Shown: piece by piece, positions 1 to 14,800 of the stretch | Position numbering within the stretch: the first letter of the stretch is position 1 | How the letters are laid out: the number at the start of each line of letters is the position of its first letter | Assembly (NCBI GenBank): GCA_914767715.1 | Contig: OU612073.1 | Coordinates: forward strand, 21,020,001 to 21,080,000 | DNA from: Membranipora membranacea | Lineage: Eukaryota; Bryozoa; Gymnolaemata; Cheilostomatida; Membraniporidae | Direction of reading: 5' to 3' | Length of the DNA stretch: 60,000 bases | Position numbers and translations under genes: made by a program | The notes under the pieces: model-generated | Database searches by the model: none | Told to the model about the DNA's origin: nothing | Seen by the model: the letters and a program-made list of their open reading frames with translations, nothing else

Positions 1-417
1 ATATTAGCTTGCTGCTGCTGCTGCTCACATTGTTTATCTGCTGCATATGCTGACTGAATGCTGTCTGTACACTTGAGTAATTAAATGTAGAGATTAGATT
101 TTTTATTTATGAACTAAGAAAAGGATTTAGGAAGGTGGTTTTCCAACTTGTTCTACAAGGTTGGAATTCATTTGAGTCTGAGTTTCTGGCCAAGGAAATA
201 TATTTTTGTGCTAGCATATTCGATAACTTGCAGGATGGCTCACCAAACTCTAACGCTGAAATATAATATAGTTTTGTCTCACTTGATGTAATGGGGTAAT
301 CCCTAAACTCACCAATCGCTTACCATAGCTCTGATTCATTAAGTGCTAGACCTATCTGCTGCTTATATTGTTGCCTGATAATGTCTAAGCTGTCATACTC
401 GCTATCTATGTATGTAG
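1..417. other. Upstream intron sequence with a short CTG run
   Basis: No exon with conserved Cys spacing was found here. A short (ctg)n run sits near position 10-27. The next exon begins with two bases of a split codon after a tag at 415-417, so this stretch is most likely intron between an unseen upstream exon and the first EGF exon. Confidence 0.5.
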
Positions 418-3400
418 CTGACCCTTGTGATGACCCAAGAGCTGGGTGTAGTCACACCTGTCAGAGTCAGGGTAACTCCTACACGTGTACCTGTCCTAAC
501 GGGATGATGATAGGAGCTGATCGCAAAACATGCGTAACCAGAGGTCAGTTCTGTCTTATTGGTTTCACTAGAAGAGCTCTATTTGTCTGATAGCCTTTTT
601 TATAATCACCTGTTGATACATGATTCACCTATTTATGCACTGTCCATTACTCACTTACATTTACCTCTCTGGTTTCCTTAACCCAACAACCCTAACCACC
701 TCAAGACAATACTATAAAAGTGTAACACATAACCTCATATATCTGCCTTTTTTGTTTGAATTGACAACCTCAACTAACAACAGGAAAACAAAAAACGCTC
801 AATTAAATTACCCAATAACAAACCGGCCTTGTCATTTTGGTTATTTTACTGACAGCTCTTTATGTCATGTCACCCAACCTGTTAAGTATCAGAGACAAGT
901 ACTTGTTGCTCACAGTCGCTTCTAACCATTACAGTCGCTTCTAACCATTACAGTCGCTTCTAACCATTACAGATGCTTGTCAAACACTAAGACCGTGTTC
1001 TCACAACTGTATCAGTATGCGGGGAGGGGGGTACAGGTGCGCCTGCCCACCTGGCCTCACCCTGAGTTTTAATAAACATACATGTATTCGCACAAGCAGA
1101 AGTAAGTACTTACTGCAACAAAATAACAGATAGCTGCATGAATGGTATGAGTAGGAGGTGATGGGTCTGTACAGTGAAGTCTAGGTATAAAGTGACAGAG
1201 TTACAGACAACCTTACTGGCTGCCTGAGTAGGAAATCTGAGCATGATTTAGGTATAATCTTTAGGTTTGTCACTCATAAGCTTAGGACCATATGCAGCAT
1301 TATTTATGTCAACAAAATCTGCAACATTGTCAAGGAAACATGGCTCTGGAAAGGCAAACAGCATAGGTGATCTTTAAAAAAAAATGTCATTCACATTAGA
1401 TGCATGTGTGTATACCTACCTAGATGAGCATGGCTTTTACCAAAAAGTTCATTTGGCCCAGAAGAAATTTAAACACTAGGCTGCGGCTTCTCTTCATACA
1501 TAAAGCTTTGATTGAGATATTGTCTTTCACAGGTGGCTTTGTTTTTTTGGTTTTGCTGATAAACAGTAATGTCTGTATGCTGTTGTCATTCATGGGCGTT
1601 TTTTGGCTTTGTATGCTTTGCTATGTTCAATCATGTTTTGTTTTGCTGATGTGAAAAGATAAAGTAGGCAGCATAGCTTTATAACCAAACAGAATTATTC
1701 CGGAATATGCATGTACTGTACTCACATTGTTACACTAGCTCGGATTCTACCCGTTAACAGTACTCACATAATATCATCAATGTTTTACAGCCCCTTTACC
1801 TTTTCTGCTATGCATCTGCACACTTGGTTATATTTAACCTACTTCAATTTGTGTTCTGCTAGTGCCTGCAAATACGCATGCTACCTACTGTACCGATAAT
1901 TGTAAATGTTTTAGCATTAACTCCCTGGATATAAGGGAAATTGAACTAATTAAAGATATTAATTATTTTCCGTGTTTCCGAATACCTCGAAATTGATTTA
2001 ATATGCATTGGTTATATATTATATAAGTTGCCAAACTTATGCAAAAGATTACATTTCTAACTGAATAGTCTCTGCATTGTACAGATATATTTTTGTTGAG
2101 ATAGGACTGTAATGTTATCCACACTTAGGTACATCTTAGTAGGAAAATAACCAGGAATTTGTCTCAAAGTGTAATTGTCTGCCCACACAGTACGCAAAGA
2201 TGACTCCAACCCTTATCTGCACAATCCTTGCTTCAGCTTATTTGTACATTTCATTGATGACCTGTCTATTTCTCAAACCTTGCCCTAGGACCAATATTTT
2301 AAATAGATAAACCGACCACAATGTTTTCAGAAGGATATAAGCTTTCAAATAGAATTAAAATATCATATGTCAGGTAATATGTTGCATCCACAAGGTAAAA
2401 ATTTAAAAGGTAAAATGCTAGTAATATGCTATGTTAAAATGGATTTGACTTGTTGCAGGTATTTGTGAGACACAGAAGCCATGTTCACACACCTGCAGGG
2501 AGACTAACAGGTCACCAGGTTATGTCTGTAGCTGTCCCAGTGGTATGGATATGGGAAGAGATGGCAAAACATGTAGAAGTGGGTTGTTTGCTCAGTTATA
2601 TGCCACATTTCATAACTCAGACTTATATTGTGATCATTTTATTTATTACTTCATTGGCATCAAAGATCGTCAGCTTTAAAATATTTTTGTATGAAGAACC
2701 AGAAAAAATAATGCTTATAAAAATGTAACTATTTATTGGTATTATCTTTATATCGACAAGTTTATATATGTTCCAATTTGGCGTTTTGGTAGAAAGATCC
2801 AATTTCCAATGCTTTCTTACTAACTGTTATGTCTACTTTATCACTATCTACGCTGTACAAAAATTGATCAGTTGTTAATTTGATTTTAGGCCCACCTAGC
2901 ATTTGTGACACGTCACCTTGTACGAACGGCAGATGTATTGACAATGCGAGAGATCCTAAGGGTTATACATGTCAATGTCCCGCTGATACCAGACTGTCTG
3001 CTGATGGGAGAAGTTGTATTGGTGAGTCTAGGTTCCCTACGCATGAAGTTGTACCTCTGTTCAGATTTTGATTTACCTTGCAAATCCATTGTGTGGTTCT
3101 CCTATACCAATCTGCCTACTTTACTACCTTGTTTGGACCATTGTGTGGTTCTACCAGAGACTATGGATATTTATCAGTCTCTGGTTCTACTATTCCAAAT
3201 GCTATAGCATATATACTCCAACCTTTCAACCTGGTTTGGAGTTGGATCAAGTTTAATCAGATCAGCTAGTAAAATTATCAACTTTGCTCCAGTTTTTGTG
3301 TTTGTATATTTGCCCCAGCTGAGCTCAGATGCATTGAGACTTGTATACTATTTTAGCCCTGGTTTGTGAGATGTCGGCTCCCTGTTCACATTACTGTGAG

Positions 3401-5865
3401 AATGACCCTAAGGCTCCCAATGGATTTGTGTGCTCTTGTCCTGATAACCTGGCCCTAGACAGCTCACGTACCAAATGTGTTGGTAGGTCAACTCATATTT
3501 AGCACGACATGACATCTTTAAACTAACCTCCCCTTTTTTATGACCATATCGTAAGGTGTGTTTATGATTGTGATCACTTTGATGTTTTTCAATCGCAACT
3601 TCTAATTTAGGTGAACATTATGTTACCAAATTGCGATTCTAACACTTTGGCTTTTATACATTGGGATCACTTTAATTCATGCCCCTCCGGTCAATCTATG
3701 CACTCTCATGTATATTAACATACCTCACCTTTTGCCTTTATATAATATGTATATATATTTAACTCTGTTTTGTTTCTCACCTGTTTTGAACCCAGGCCAT
3801 CCACCATAGGTCTTGGTCTATGAGATTTGTATTCATTTCTTTTCTTGGTTTATGCTATATCAATGTGAAGCATTGATTTTCTCTACCTATGACCAATGTA
3901 ACAGTTGAATCAGGAACTGACAACATACAAATCTTAACATACAGACAAGGCCTCCTGTGTTTGCCCTAGATTCAAGACTAGCTGTCTTCGGGCAGAAACT
4001 TCCATGCTTCACTCTTTACCCTAGACTAACACCTGTACCTAACCTTCCACCCTTCCTACCTAACTGCTTATATTTGTGTGCACCTCTAGCTCTGCCCTGT
4101 AGTAGGCGGCCATGTTCTCACACCTGTACTAACGGTGATAAGTACCCAGGTGGCTATGTGTGCAGTTGTCCTCAGGGATATACGATGGGTGCTGATAGGC
4201 GCACCTGTAGAGTTATCTGCCCCCAGGGTATGACTCTCGCGACAGATGGCAGAACGTGCCAAGGTAATTCATTACCGTGAATGTCGAGTGCTTGTGTGAT
4301 TTTTGGAAGTTCACCATTTAATTAGGATGGTGCTCTAGTGATCTGCCTCCACTGGAATAAGTTGAACTTTAATTTACTTGGAATTTTAATTGTAATTTGT
4401 CTATAGTTTTTTTGCTGACTGTAATTTTGAATTTTACAGTGATAAATCTTTCCAATCATCTTGGATGCTAAGGAAGTTGCAGCAAACTAGAGCTCCTTGC
4501 TTCTACTAATTTTGTAAAGCTGATTTATGTACAACTATTCTGAGCTCAGGTTTCAGGAAGATAAATGTCACAGTCTTAGTCATAGTAACTTACAACCACA
4601 TTTTGCATGCACTTACCTTTACTTAACAGCTATATACTAAACAATTTAATCACAATTTCTATAGCTCGTTGTAATAAGCATGTTAAGTACTCTTTTATTT
4701 ATTAAGAAATAATTATGAAGTTTTATATACACCATTTTATTACCAATAGATGTGTAAGCTTGTTTTAGTTAGAATTGTATTATCTCCCTATCTATCTATC
4801 CAGGGCCATGTGACAGCCTGAGACCTTGCTCGCATACATGTGTGGATAACAGCCGATACCCTGGTGGTTATGTGTGCAGTTGTCCCTCCGGCTTGACTCT
4901 AGGCAGGGACAGGAAGACCTGCCAAGGTAAAAAAAAGCTGCACATTTTTTAAACATTATTTCTGATGAACTTTTTTACTTTACTGTATTTTACATACCAT
5001 CAAAATGCCGCCCCTCAGCGTTTTATCCCCTTGCCCCCCCCCCTTTATGATCACCTAATGAATCTTCAGTACGTTTATGGTATATTCAATAGGTGCAATT
5101 GAACTTTATTGCATTGATCTGTATTTCACATCATATAATGTATAATGTATATATAATTTAGTTCTGCAATATGATCGCAGACCATGTGGTAAGATATCCA
5201 TTCTCTCCGTATAAGAGAGAGAAAGCTTAAAAATACTCCAACTCCACCTCTCTATCTTTCTATCTGTCGCCAAAATTCCAGCTACATCCAGCAATAAATA
5301 TGTTGAGATAATGATCTATGCTGTTACCATACTTTATTCAAGATGAGATATCCGTATACAGGAAGGTATGAGTTGTGGCAATATTTTTAATTCTATGTAT
5401 ACCATGTACTATTGTTGCATTAACATTAGGTTTATGTGTAGACGTATACTCATTTTTATATGTTTTATTTTTAAAGCGGACTGTTCCCAGCAACCATGTG
5501 CTCACAGATGTGAAACTACCCAGGCAGGACTTGTGTGCTTCTGTCACAATCCTCCCTGCCCTACTGGTAAGATTTCATTTCAATGTTCTGACAGACTGTT
5601 CAAAACTCAAAGGTTTCATTCTTCAAATTGTGTTGCTTACTGCCGTTTACCAGGTGGAGTTGTTCTAAGTTAGCAGTTAGACGAGAGCTTGTTATATATT
5701 TACCTATGTCACTTTGCACTGAGTGGACCAAAATCTGTTATATTACAGAGCGAGATGTTTGCAGCAAATACAGACCCTGTTCAGACCTATGTACTAATGT
5801 GGCAGGTGGATACAGGTGCTCCTGTAGGGCTGGTAGAGTACTCAACTCAGACAAGAGAACTTGCT
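418..5865 (+). CDS. EGF-like block: nine exons of the matrix protein
   Basis: Exons 418-543, 973-1101, 2459-2578, 2890-3021, 3357-3482, 4090-4263, 4804-4926, 5477-5566 and 5749-5865 are all phase 1 at both ends, so each is a removable EGF cassette. Each encodes six Cys in EGF spacing, usually PCSHTC near the start, then YxCxCPxG and DxxTC near the end, as in fibulin, matrilin and hemicentin EGFs. The exon at 2890 is a variant with CTNGRC. The exon at 4090 is longer (58 codons) and carries an extra half module. The exon at 5477 is the shortest (30 codons) but keeps six Cys. Calcium-binding residues are not clear in most. Introns between them hold no other gene that I can support. Confidence 0.85.
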
Positions 5866-8800
5866 GTAAGTTTGTCTATTTATCAATTACAGAATGTACT
5901 GAGCAACAAATGCATGTACTTATGGTCCTTTTGATTTTCTCTTCAACAATAGTACAATATTCTAGAGCTCTTGTAAGGTGTGAGAGGATGAGGCTGTTGA
6001 CAACGTTTCAGCAGTGTTACTCTGTAGCCTGGAGCTCCCTATTTATATGTAATCTGTGTTTGTAGATGGAGCCCCTTCTCTTAGTGTCAGAGTAGATAAG
6101 GTAGTAGATCGAGTTAAGATCGGAGGTCAAGTGAGCTTCACTTGTACACATACAGGAGGACAAGGTCGTGTCTCTATAGCCTGGAATCCTTCTGTAAGTG
6201 AAATTATACACTAATCAAAACTCAACACTAATTTAGTTTAGGTAGGGTATTGGGAATGTATCCCTAAGTGTAATTTTGCTTATTGAAACCTTCTTAGATG
6301 TGGTAAAAATGATATGCAGTTTCTACTGCTCAAGTTGACTACCTGCATACCCCACTAAAACAGATTGCTGTCATAGTCACTAATTCAGCCATCATTCTTA
6401 ACACCCGTTATTTGTGTGTTATTTACCTCCTGGAATTCCCAATACAATAAACAATATCTACCAATGAGGCATGGCAGTGTTGTGTACTCCATATATTAGC
6501 CGTTCCATTATTGTAAAGTAATCCTTCTGAGGCCCTGTTGCCAGCCAGGCTGTCTGCTTCTCATGATAACCTCTACATTCGTACAGGTCGCTGATTCGAC
6601 AGTAGCTAGCGGTGTACTGACAATATCTAACGCTAATAAGAGACAGCATGAGAGACAGTTCACTTGTACTGCTACTGACTCTGCCAGACAAACAGCCACT
6701 GCCACAGCTAACCTCTACATCATAGGTAAACTAAAGATTGTGTATAGCTTGCCTCGAGTAACTTGTTTTCAACGATGAGGACTGTCTAAGCCGTTACAGT
6801 GCAATGTCCCTCATCTGGTCATGCAGCAAATCTTAAAATTAGATTTGAGATATAGTCCGATAGTAAAACTCGGGGTAAAGTTCCAAAGTCGCTCCCTTTG
6901 CTTTATTTGCATTGAAGTGATCCTGTCCATCAGAAGGTTTCGAGATTATACGACTCCTTAGACAATTCCTTGCTGTTCAGCTGACCTCGATTTAGGAGAT
7001 ACCGATTGAAGTTATGTTTGTAGTTTATGACAGGCAGATAATTGTATCACCAGTAGGCTATTCCTTTCCCAACAAACTTTGTGGAATTGATAGCTTCTCG
7101 CACCACATCAATTTTAAGAAAACCTTCTATCTGTGTCTTGTATTTTATAACGTTTACCTTTTTTTGTATTCAGAAAGCGGTGGAGGTAGGTGTGCTTGTA
7201 TAAACCCCTCATTATTTAGGGTATTGAGCCGCTTTTGGAAATCTCTCTCCTCCACATCCAATGAGCTAACATCATCTCTCTAAAATAATCCACAATATAC
7301 TCCATTACAAGTTTGAGTTTTTTAACCCATATGAGAACCATACAGTAGATCCAGTACCAATATATACGTCGTTCAATACCTTGGTTGAAAAGTGTGGCAC
7401 TGAATTGTTCAGCAACTGCTCGTATTTCCTCTAACTATAATCTGATTGCGATGCTATTCTTTGTAATGTATATACATTTTTCTGCTCATCTTTTCACAAC
7501 AGAGGATCCCACTGCGAGCATTTCACTGCTTCCGAGGTACACTTCCATAGAGGAAGGAGGGGTAGCCACCCTGACATGTAGAGTTAATGTAGGGTCTCCG
7601 AGGTCAATCACTATCGCTAGACTAGATGGTCGAGGACTGGGACCTAATGTAGCAGTGAGTTTTATAGAATTAAATAATTTTCCTGAATGTTTGCTCATGC
7701 TTCTAGCTCCAACCTTAAGCATAAAGTTAACCTACCAAGCATTGAAAAATTATGGTAGGACTTTATATCGGTCACCGATAGTAGTTGGGTGGTAAGGCAT
7801 AACTTGGATATCATTTTACCCTTTATGGAACCCCAATAACCACTGCAAACTTGAACCATCCAGTATTGTGTTGTTTGCACACCTAACAGTCATTTTGATG
7901 ATGAATATTGTAGGTGAGAAGGACTACTTATCCCTCGGACACACTAGTGATCAGTAACGCTCGTCCTGAGGACTCCAGCCAGTATATCTGTAGATATACG
8001 GATAACACGCAATCGGCTGAGGCCACAGCTAATCTTATAGTAAAACGTAAGTCACTCATTAAGATTTGTTGTTGCCTCAATAAACACTACAAGGTACATG
8101 GGGAGTTTGAAATGTAAATATAAAAGAAGGAGCACTGATCTGTAGGTATTTTGGCTTGTGGCTTGTGTATACATGTACATACTTATTGCTTATGTGTTAA
8201 TTGTTGTAAGGTAACTAGCCTGCAACCAATTTACTACACCTCCCTCAATATTCGAGTAGTTAGATATCAGTTACATGATTGGCATAATAATAGACATAAA
8301 ATATCTCTACTATTATTGTAGCTGGTAAGTTACAGCGAGCCAGTTTGGCTGGTTAAGCTGGCTTCTATATGTCTAAGTACTGATGGTATATCTGTTTTCA
8401 TTACTTTCTCTCAAACAAAAGCTAATTGCCTAATAGCTGCCGAAATGTGTTGAAGAGACGCTCGAAATGCCAATGGACGTATGGAAGTGCTTTATAGTTT
8501 ACAGTTGTGGCTTACTCATTTATTGCTTTATAATTAGCAACCTATCTCACCGATTCGTAAGAATAACAGAGGAATTTAGAGCGTACTAATGAGTTTCACT
8601 TCTGTAGCCTTTTACTTACACTTTTCACATTGCTTCTAACTTATAGCTTCAGTGTGTAAGTCAATGTTGATGCAACTTGTGAATTGATGATATTTCGGTT
8701 GAGGGTGTTTATGGCCCTCAACAGAAGTTGTTGGCCGCCCTAACACCATAAGCGCTCAGGCCCCAATGTCGATTGACTAAACATGTTTAGTGATAATTGT

Positions 8801-11800
8801 TGTAACCCTTAGGTTAAATGTCATCTAGATAACCTAATATCAAGGCATGAAAACTAACTTGGTGTGACAGTGATCTAGATCATTATAAACTTGCATCAAC
8901 TATCAATGTTTGGTGATATCTGCTAGAAGGAATAGATAGATCTATTTTGTGTTGGTATGTTGCATCAAAATTTTTTAATGTGAAATGTTCAATATAATAA
9001 TATTATGTATTTTATTATATCAATTGTACAGGTGTGATTTTGCTGACAGCCTTCACTTGCTTTGTTTTGTAGCTCCAGTAGTACCGAGGAATGTCACTGT
9101 GACATGTGGAAGTACAGTATCACTCTCCTGTTCTGTTAGGGAAGGTAATTAAAGGATTAAAATATTACCTGACTTGTATTCATTGTACCTACTTGTTGGA
9201 GTTGTGTGTCTACGTCTTTTGAGGGAACAACTCCCAATTCTTTGTTAATAATTCTTTAATCTGACGCCCATGTAGGAAAGCTGACTGGAGCATTATCCAT
9301 GCACTTCATAAAGAGACCTCCACTGTTAGATTGGTTTGAATAACATTTTTCCTTGTTATATATTGTGTAAATGCTCTTTTATTTTTCTCATCTCGTATGT
9401 TGTAGGATTTGATGGTGGTAGGTCACAATTGTCCATGATTGCCCTGTGTGGTTATCCAATTTTTCATCGGGTACTAAATTATTCTCGATTATTTGTGTAT
9501 CACTAATTTTCAATGTTGAATCATGGTATCCCCAAATGGTATAACAAAGATATAGTTTCCCCTTAGTCGTGATAACCCCTGAATATAGTATGTTTTTTTA
9601 ACCCTCGTTCACTTTCAATCCTGACTGTACACCATTTTATCTCAAACTAACACATGATAATGTATTTTTTGATGTCAGGTGGTCCGATCACCAGCGTATC
9701 CTGGAAGTTTAACGACAATGAGATCACGAATAGAGAGATACAGTTTATAGGTAACAGTATAAGGGTACCTAATGTTGACGAGACAGATGAAGGGTTATAC
9801 ACATGTGAGGGGCAGACAATTCACAGCAAGACTAGTACATTCATTAAACTCATCACACAATGTGAGTTATCTCTCATCACCCAAAAGTTATTAACCTGAT
9901 GCAGTCTAGGTTCTTGTTTTATGCATTGGCTTTGTTTAGTAAATCAGTGATGGTTAAAGTCACAGCATAATAATTCCCTGTTTATTTTCAAAATTTTAAA
10001 ATATAAATGTATTTTTTATCGGTTTGGGCCCCTCATCAATATGCCATACATTCATACTTTCATCCACAAGATTGTTCTAATTGCCTCCAGTGAACTAACT
10101 AGCTCACCTAATGTATCTTGACATTTGTGTATCTTTCAGGCCCGCCAAAGATAGAGGTCTCGGTTAATAGTAATGTATTCAAGGTTGGACAGCAGGCAGT
10201 ACTGACATGTAAGGTCGAAGGTCGACCTGATGTTACTAATGTTATCTGGCGAAAGTCTAATGGCGTTGTGTTAACCTCCCGACGAGATGCTGGTGTGCCT
10301 GACGGGTAAGAGTCAAGCGAGTTTTTCTGATCACAGCTTTTTCCGTTAAACGGTAGACGGTAAAATTTTAATTTCCAGTCAGAAGGTGAGGGGACAAGCA
10401 CTCATAGCCATGTGGCAATGAGGAGAGAGTTCTGATGCAGCTCCTGACTCTATTGATTGTCACCTATGAAAAGTAGATATGTTCATGCGATGAAGGTGTG
10501 GTGTGTTATTTGATACTACTTTATTTAACAGACGTGGTAATGAGAATGTTGAGCTAGTTCATAGTATTCGTAGTCTTACTGTCGGAGATGGTGGTGCTTA
10601 CACCTGCTACGCTGAAAACTCAGTCAACTCATCCAGTCAGATTGTTACTATAGCCGTAACACCAGGTAAGTCTGCTTATCACTCTACAAGTGTACACGGT
10701 TTGTGGTGAGCTGATTTGCCTTTCTCTAGAAACTCTCAGCGCTCTCCTAGTTCCAATTTAAAATCAATCACTAGTGGAAATATATTATTACCTGCCTTGT
10801 GCGTTACCTGGTATGCGTATCATACTTGATGTGGAAGTTCAATGAATATCCGAGGTGGTCTTATGAGATATTTGTTATGCAACTATGATGTTAACTCTGT
10901 TGCTTGTTGACAGATCCACCAGTGGTGCGCGTATCCGGGGGAGGTAATGTTACCCAGGGTGCCTCTGTTACACTTACCTGTCAGGTCATATCCGGGTCAC
11001 AGAGTGGACCAATGAGATACGCTTGGACATATTACGGCAGTAACCGACGAAGCAGCATGGAACGCAACGTCATCATGTCAAGCAACCGACTCAGGTATGT
11101 GCTGTAAACTTTTAATCCAGTGCTAGTCTTATTTTTGAGATAATATTTCTGGGTTCATGACTTTTATAACTTGTTGATTTTCATATATCTTGTAATATTT
11201 CATTATGATCACGTTGTCAGCATAAGCGGAGTAGACTTCTTAAATGATGGTACTTACACGTGTCAAGCCACAGACAGATTCCAGCAGATGTCTGCCAGAG
11301 CTTCATCTACAATCTTTGTAACAGGAGGTCAGTGTCTTCATACATCCTCAAGTATTCAGCAATCATTGTGAGATAGCTGTGGTTATTATTGCGTGAGGAA
11401 TGCTTTATGCTATTTGGGCCCATTAAAATTATGGTTCCAAGCCAAAAAACCGTAATTTTCAAGGGCTGATGTCGACTGACCTTGAAATACATAAAGCTCC
11501 AATTTTAGCTAGGAAAAGAGTTTCTTAATTGAATGGCAAACATTTCCTCCCGAAAATACATTACTCCTCTAGAGAATATGAAAACGTCAGTCTTCTTATC
11601 ACAGGTTACTTTGCTTACAGAGTATACAGTTGTTTTAAGATGAAGGTTGTATGTGTAACTTTTCTAGATATGAATGTTGATAATTCACATAAAAGTAGTG
11701 ATATATGATTATTAAACTAGACTGTACTATAAAGCTATTATATTTTGTATGTGGTATGGTTGCCCTACCAAGATGGCGCATTATAAAAATGGCTACACTT

Positions 11801-14800
11801 ATCTCTGCATGACATTTATCAGCTTTGATAGTGGCATCAAAATGCTGCACAGGGTTGCTGTGAATATTTATGTCGCACAGTTTTAATTATGAATTATCAT
11901 TACAGCCAAAATCAAAAAACATCATAACATAAAACATTACTTTTTGACACAACACAATAATTGCAACATTATGCTGACTCTGTTGAGGTTGAAATGACAC
12001 CCCAGTGTAAAAAGCAATTGAAGCTGAGAAGGTATTGTCTCTGCCAGATAGTCTCATTTTAACAATATCTGTATTCCAGGCCTTATAGTCGACCCGACAG
12101 TAACACCACCTCAGGTTGATCGCGATGGTGTTAATATGACATGCTCTGTTCCTCCTGGTACTGACCGTATATTATGGAAGAGAGAGAATGATGTCCCTCT
12201 GCCAACCAACAGCCAGTCTATGGGAGACTACGGAGAAGTCCTTAGGTTTGTCTAAATTTTATGTTTTTTTGATATTTATATTTATCAAGATCAACCGTTT
12301 GAATAATTTCAATAGGTAGAGGTTTCGTAGGAAATCAACTTAATATTAGAAAAAAAGCCTGGTCTTCAAGTTTGAGAATCTCTCACATAAAAAACTGGTT
12401 GCCTGTCACTGTGGCCCAAGGCTCATGAATTTGCCGCTGTACATTTGAATTTATATGTCAAAAGGTTGTCACCGATAAAATTCTCAGTGATGTGGTAGAA
12501 CACAGATTACTGGCCTTAACAATAGTTACCATTAAATTTTTGACATAAATTATGTTATGCAGGATTGAGCCTGTAAATCCTCAGGATGCTGGTGTTTATA
12601 TCTGCTGTGCCACTAACAACAGAGGGTCTGAGTCATCCTGTTCATCTCTACCAGCTGTCAATGGTAAGTGTGTGATTAGGGAGCACCTGTTATAGAATGA
12701 CATCTCCCATCACCATGTGTCTCACTCGCCCTGTACCATAAAATATATAAGCTGATAAGACAGGGTGTTATGTACATGGTAATAACTTGTCTCCACTATT
12801 AGTTGCTGCTGCTAACGTGTGGTTAAATCAAATTCACTTATTCACTTATTCGCTTGTTCACTTGTTCACTTGTTCACTTGTTCACTTGTTCACTTGTTCA
12901 CTTGTTCACTTGTTCACTTGTTCACTTGTTCACTTGTTCACTTGTTCACTTGTTCACTTGTTCACTTTACAAAAGTATTTCTTATGCCACCCTTAACATG
13001 TAGTTCCTTTATTTCATGACAGCACCTCCGGATGTAAAGATCTCAGGCTATGTTGCTAGGTATTACCTGGGTGGTGAACTAAGCCTCCGATGTGATATCA
13101 TACACCCAGGATATCCACAAGTTACATCTGTGGACTGGTTCAAGAATGGCCAGCGATACAACAGGGCACAAGGCAATATCCTAAGGTAAGTTTTGAGATT
13201 CTGAACATTCCTCGAGAATCACCGAATAGGCGATCATAAAAGGGATTGTATCTGTGTTACCATTATGTTTTGTATAATTGTATCAAATTCCCTTAATTTG
13301 TTAGGATATGTACTGTTGAGAAGTTATATCCAACATCTGTTATATTCAACGTTATCTACTCCAAGTCAAAGACAATATTGTATACCACATTCTTTAACCT
13401 ACAGAATACAGAGATTGAGACGTAACGACGAGGCCACTTACCGCTGTGTAGCCAGGAATAGCGCAGGTTCTGATTTTGATGAGAAGAGAATATCCTTCAC
13501 ATGCGCCCAGCCATCTGATGTAGATATAGTTGGAGATAGAATTGATGAGATGTATGAACTAGGTAAGGGGAACCCATACCTTGTTGGTTGTCACAATATG
13601 ATCATTTCGGCATCATCACTTCGCCACAAGAAAGGTGTATTTGAGACAACACAGATGTAGATTCCATATGACATCACAGGCAGTTTTGCTGCTACCTATA
13701 TATGCTTGCTCAAAAAAGCATGCTTTACTCATATTTGTGGACATTTATGGCGATTTCTCAACATTCCTTTTGTAAAGACAATAATTTGTAAAGATATTTA
13801 TTTGATGGTTTTGTCTGAAAATGTTTTATGAACATACTTATTATGGAGAAATCTTTATCCATCCTGTACGGCATTGCAGTTACCAATTCTGATACCATAA
13901 TAGCCCAGTAAGCTCCCAGTTGAAAAATAGGACAATCCTTGACAATTCTTAATGTAAATTTGAATCAAATTTGCAATTTTGTTTAGGAACCAGTTTATTA
14001 CTGAAGTGTTCAGCTCAGGGAAATCCACGACCAACTTTCACATGGCTGAAGAACGGCAGACAATTTTCTGCTGCTGGAGCTAATCTTGCGTAAGTGTCTC
14101 TCTTATAGAAGTGGAATGTGGTCCATATTTCACTGTTAGTTATTGTGTATAATGAATCCAGGTTGGTTGTTTCGGACCTGATAGGAATCAACTGCAATAA
14201 TATCATCATCATGTTGTTAATCAAAATAAAAAATCTTAACTAGCCAGCTAGCACTATGGTAGCTATGCTACCATATAATTCAATTCTATGCCTGATACTG
14301 TAACCTTCCACTTCGCAGGTTGAATGGGCTCACAGAGCAAAGTGCCGGAACTTACACATGCAGAGCCACAAATAACTGCCCCTCGCCTAACACTTTCAAT
14401 GATGCCTCTATTGAAATTAAAATCAAAGACAAGTCTCCCACGCCACCCAGAGTAAGTATGGAAATAAGTCATAGATGAGGTATTCCATGAGATGAGCAAA
14501 GTTTAATGTTTTTGTTTCAGCTATCTGAAGTAGCAGTAGTGTAACACATAATGATCATTGTTACTTCACATGCAGGGTACAACGGAGGTAAAAAAAGACA
14601 TCCAACTGGTCCATGCCTTTTGTCTTGAATTTCGACTAATTGAACTTCATAGCCTTGACTTCTCCTTTTTTTTCTACGATAGATTGTGGGACCTCCAGGC
14701 CCTCACCTACCCGGAGTTAGGATTAGTTACACGTGTATCAGTACTGGAGGATTCCCTGACCCTCTGCTTACATGGTGGTATCAGGGACGTCGCGCTCTCA

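Noticed and set aside
8699-8723. Small hairpin (gttgaggg / ccctcaac)
   Set aside because: Eight-bp stem in an intron with no relation to the other palindromes; expected by chance.
12787-13019. Leu/Val/His/Phe repeat frames
   Set aside because: By-products of the 8-bp minisatellite in an intron; no domain and no splice support.
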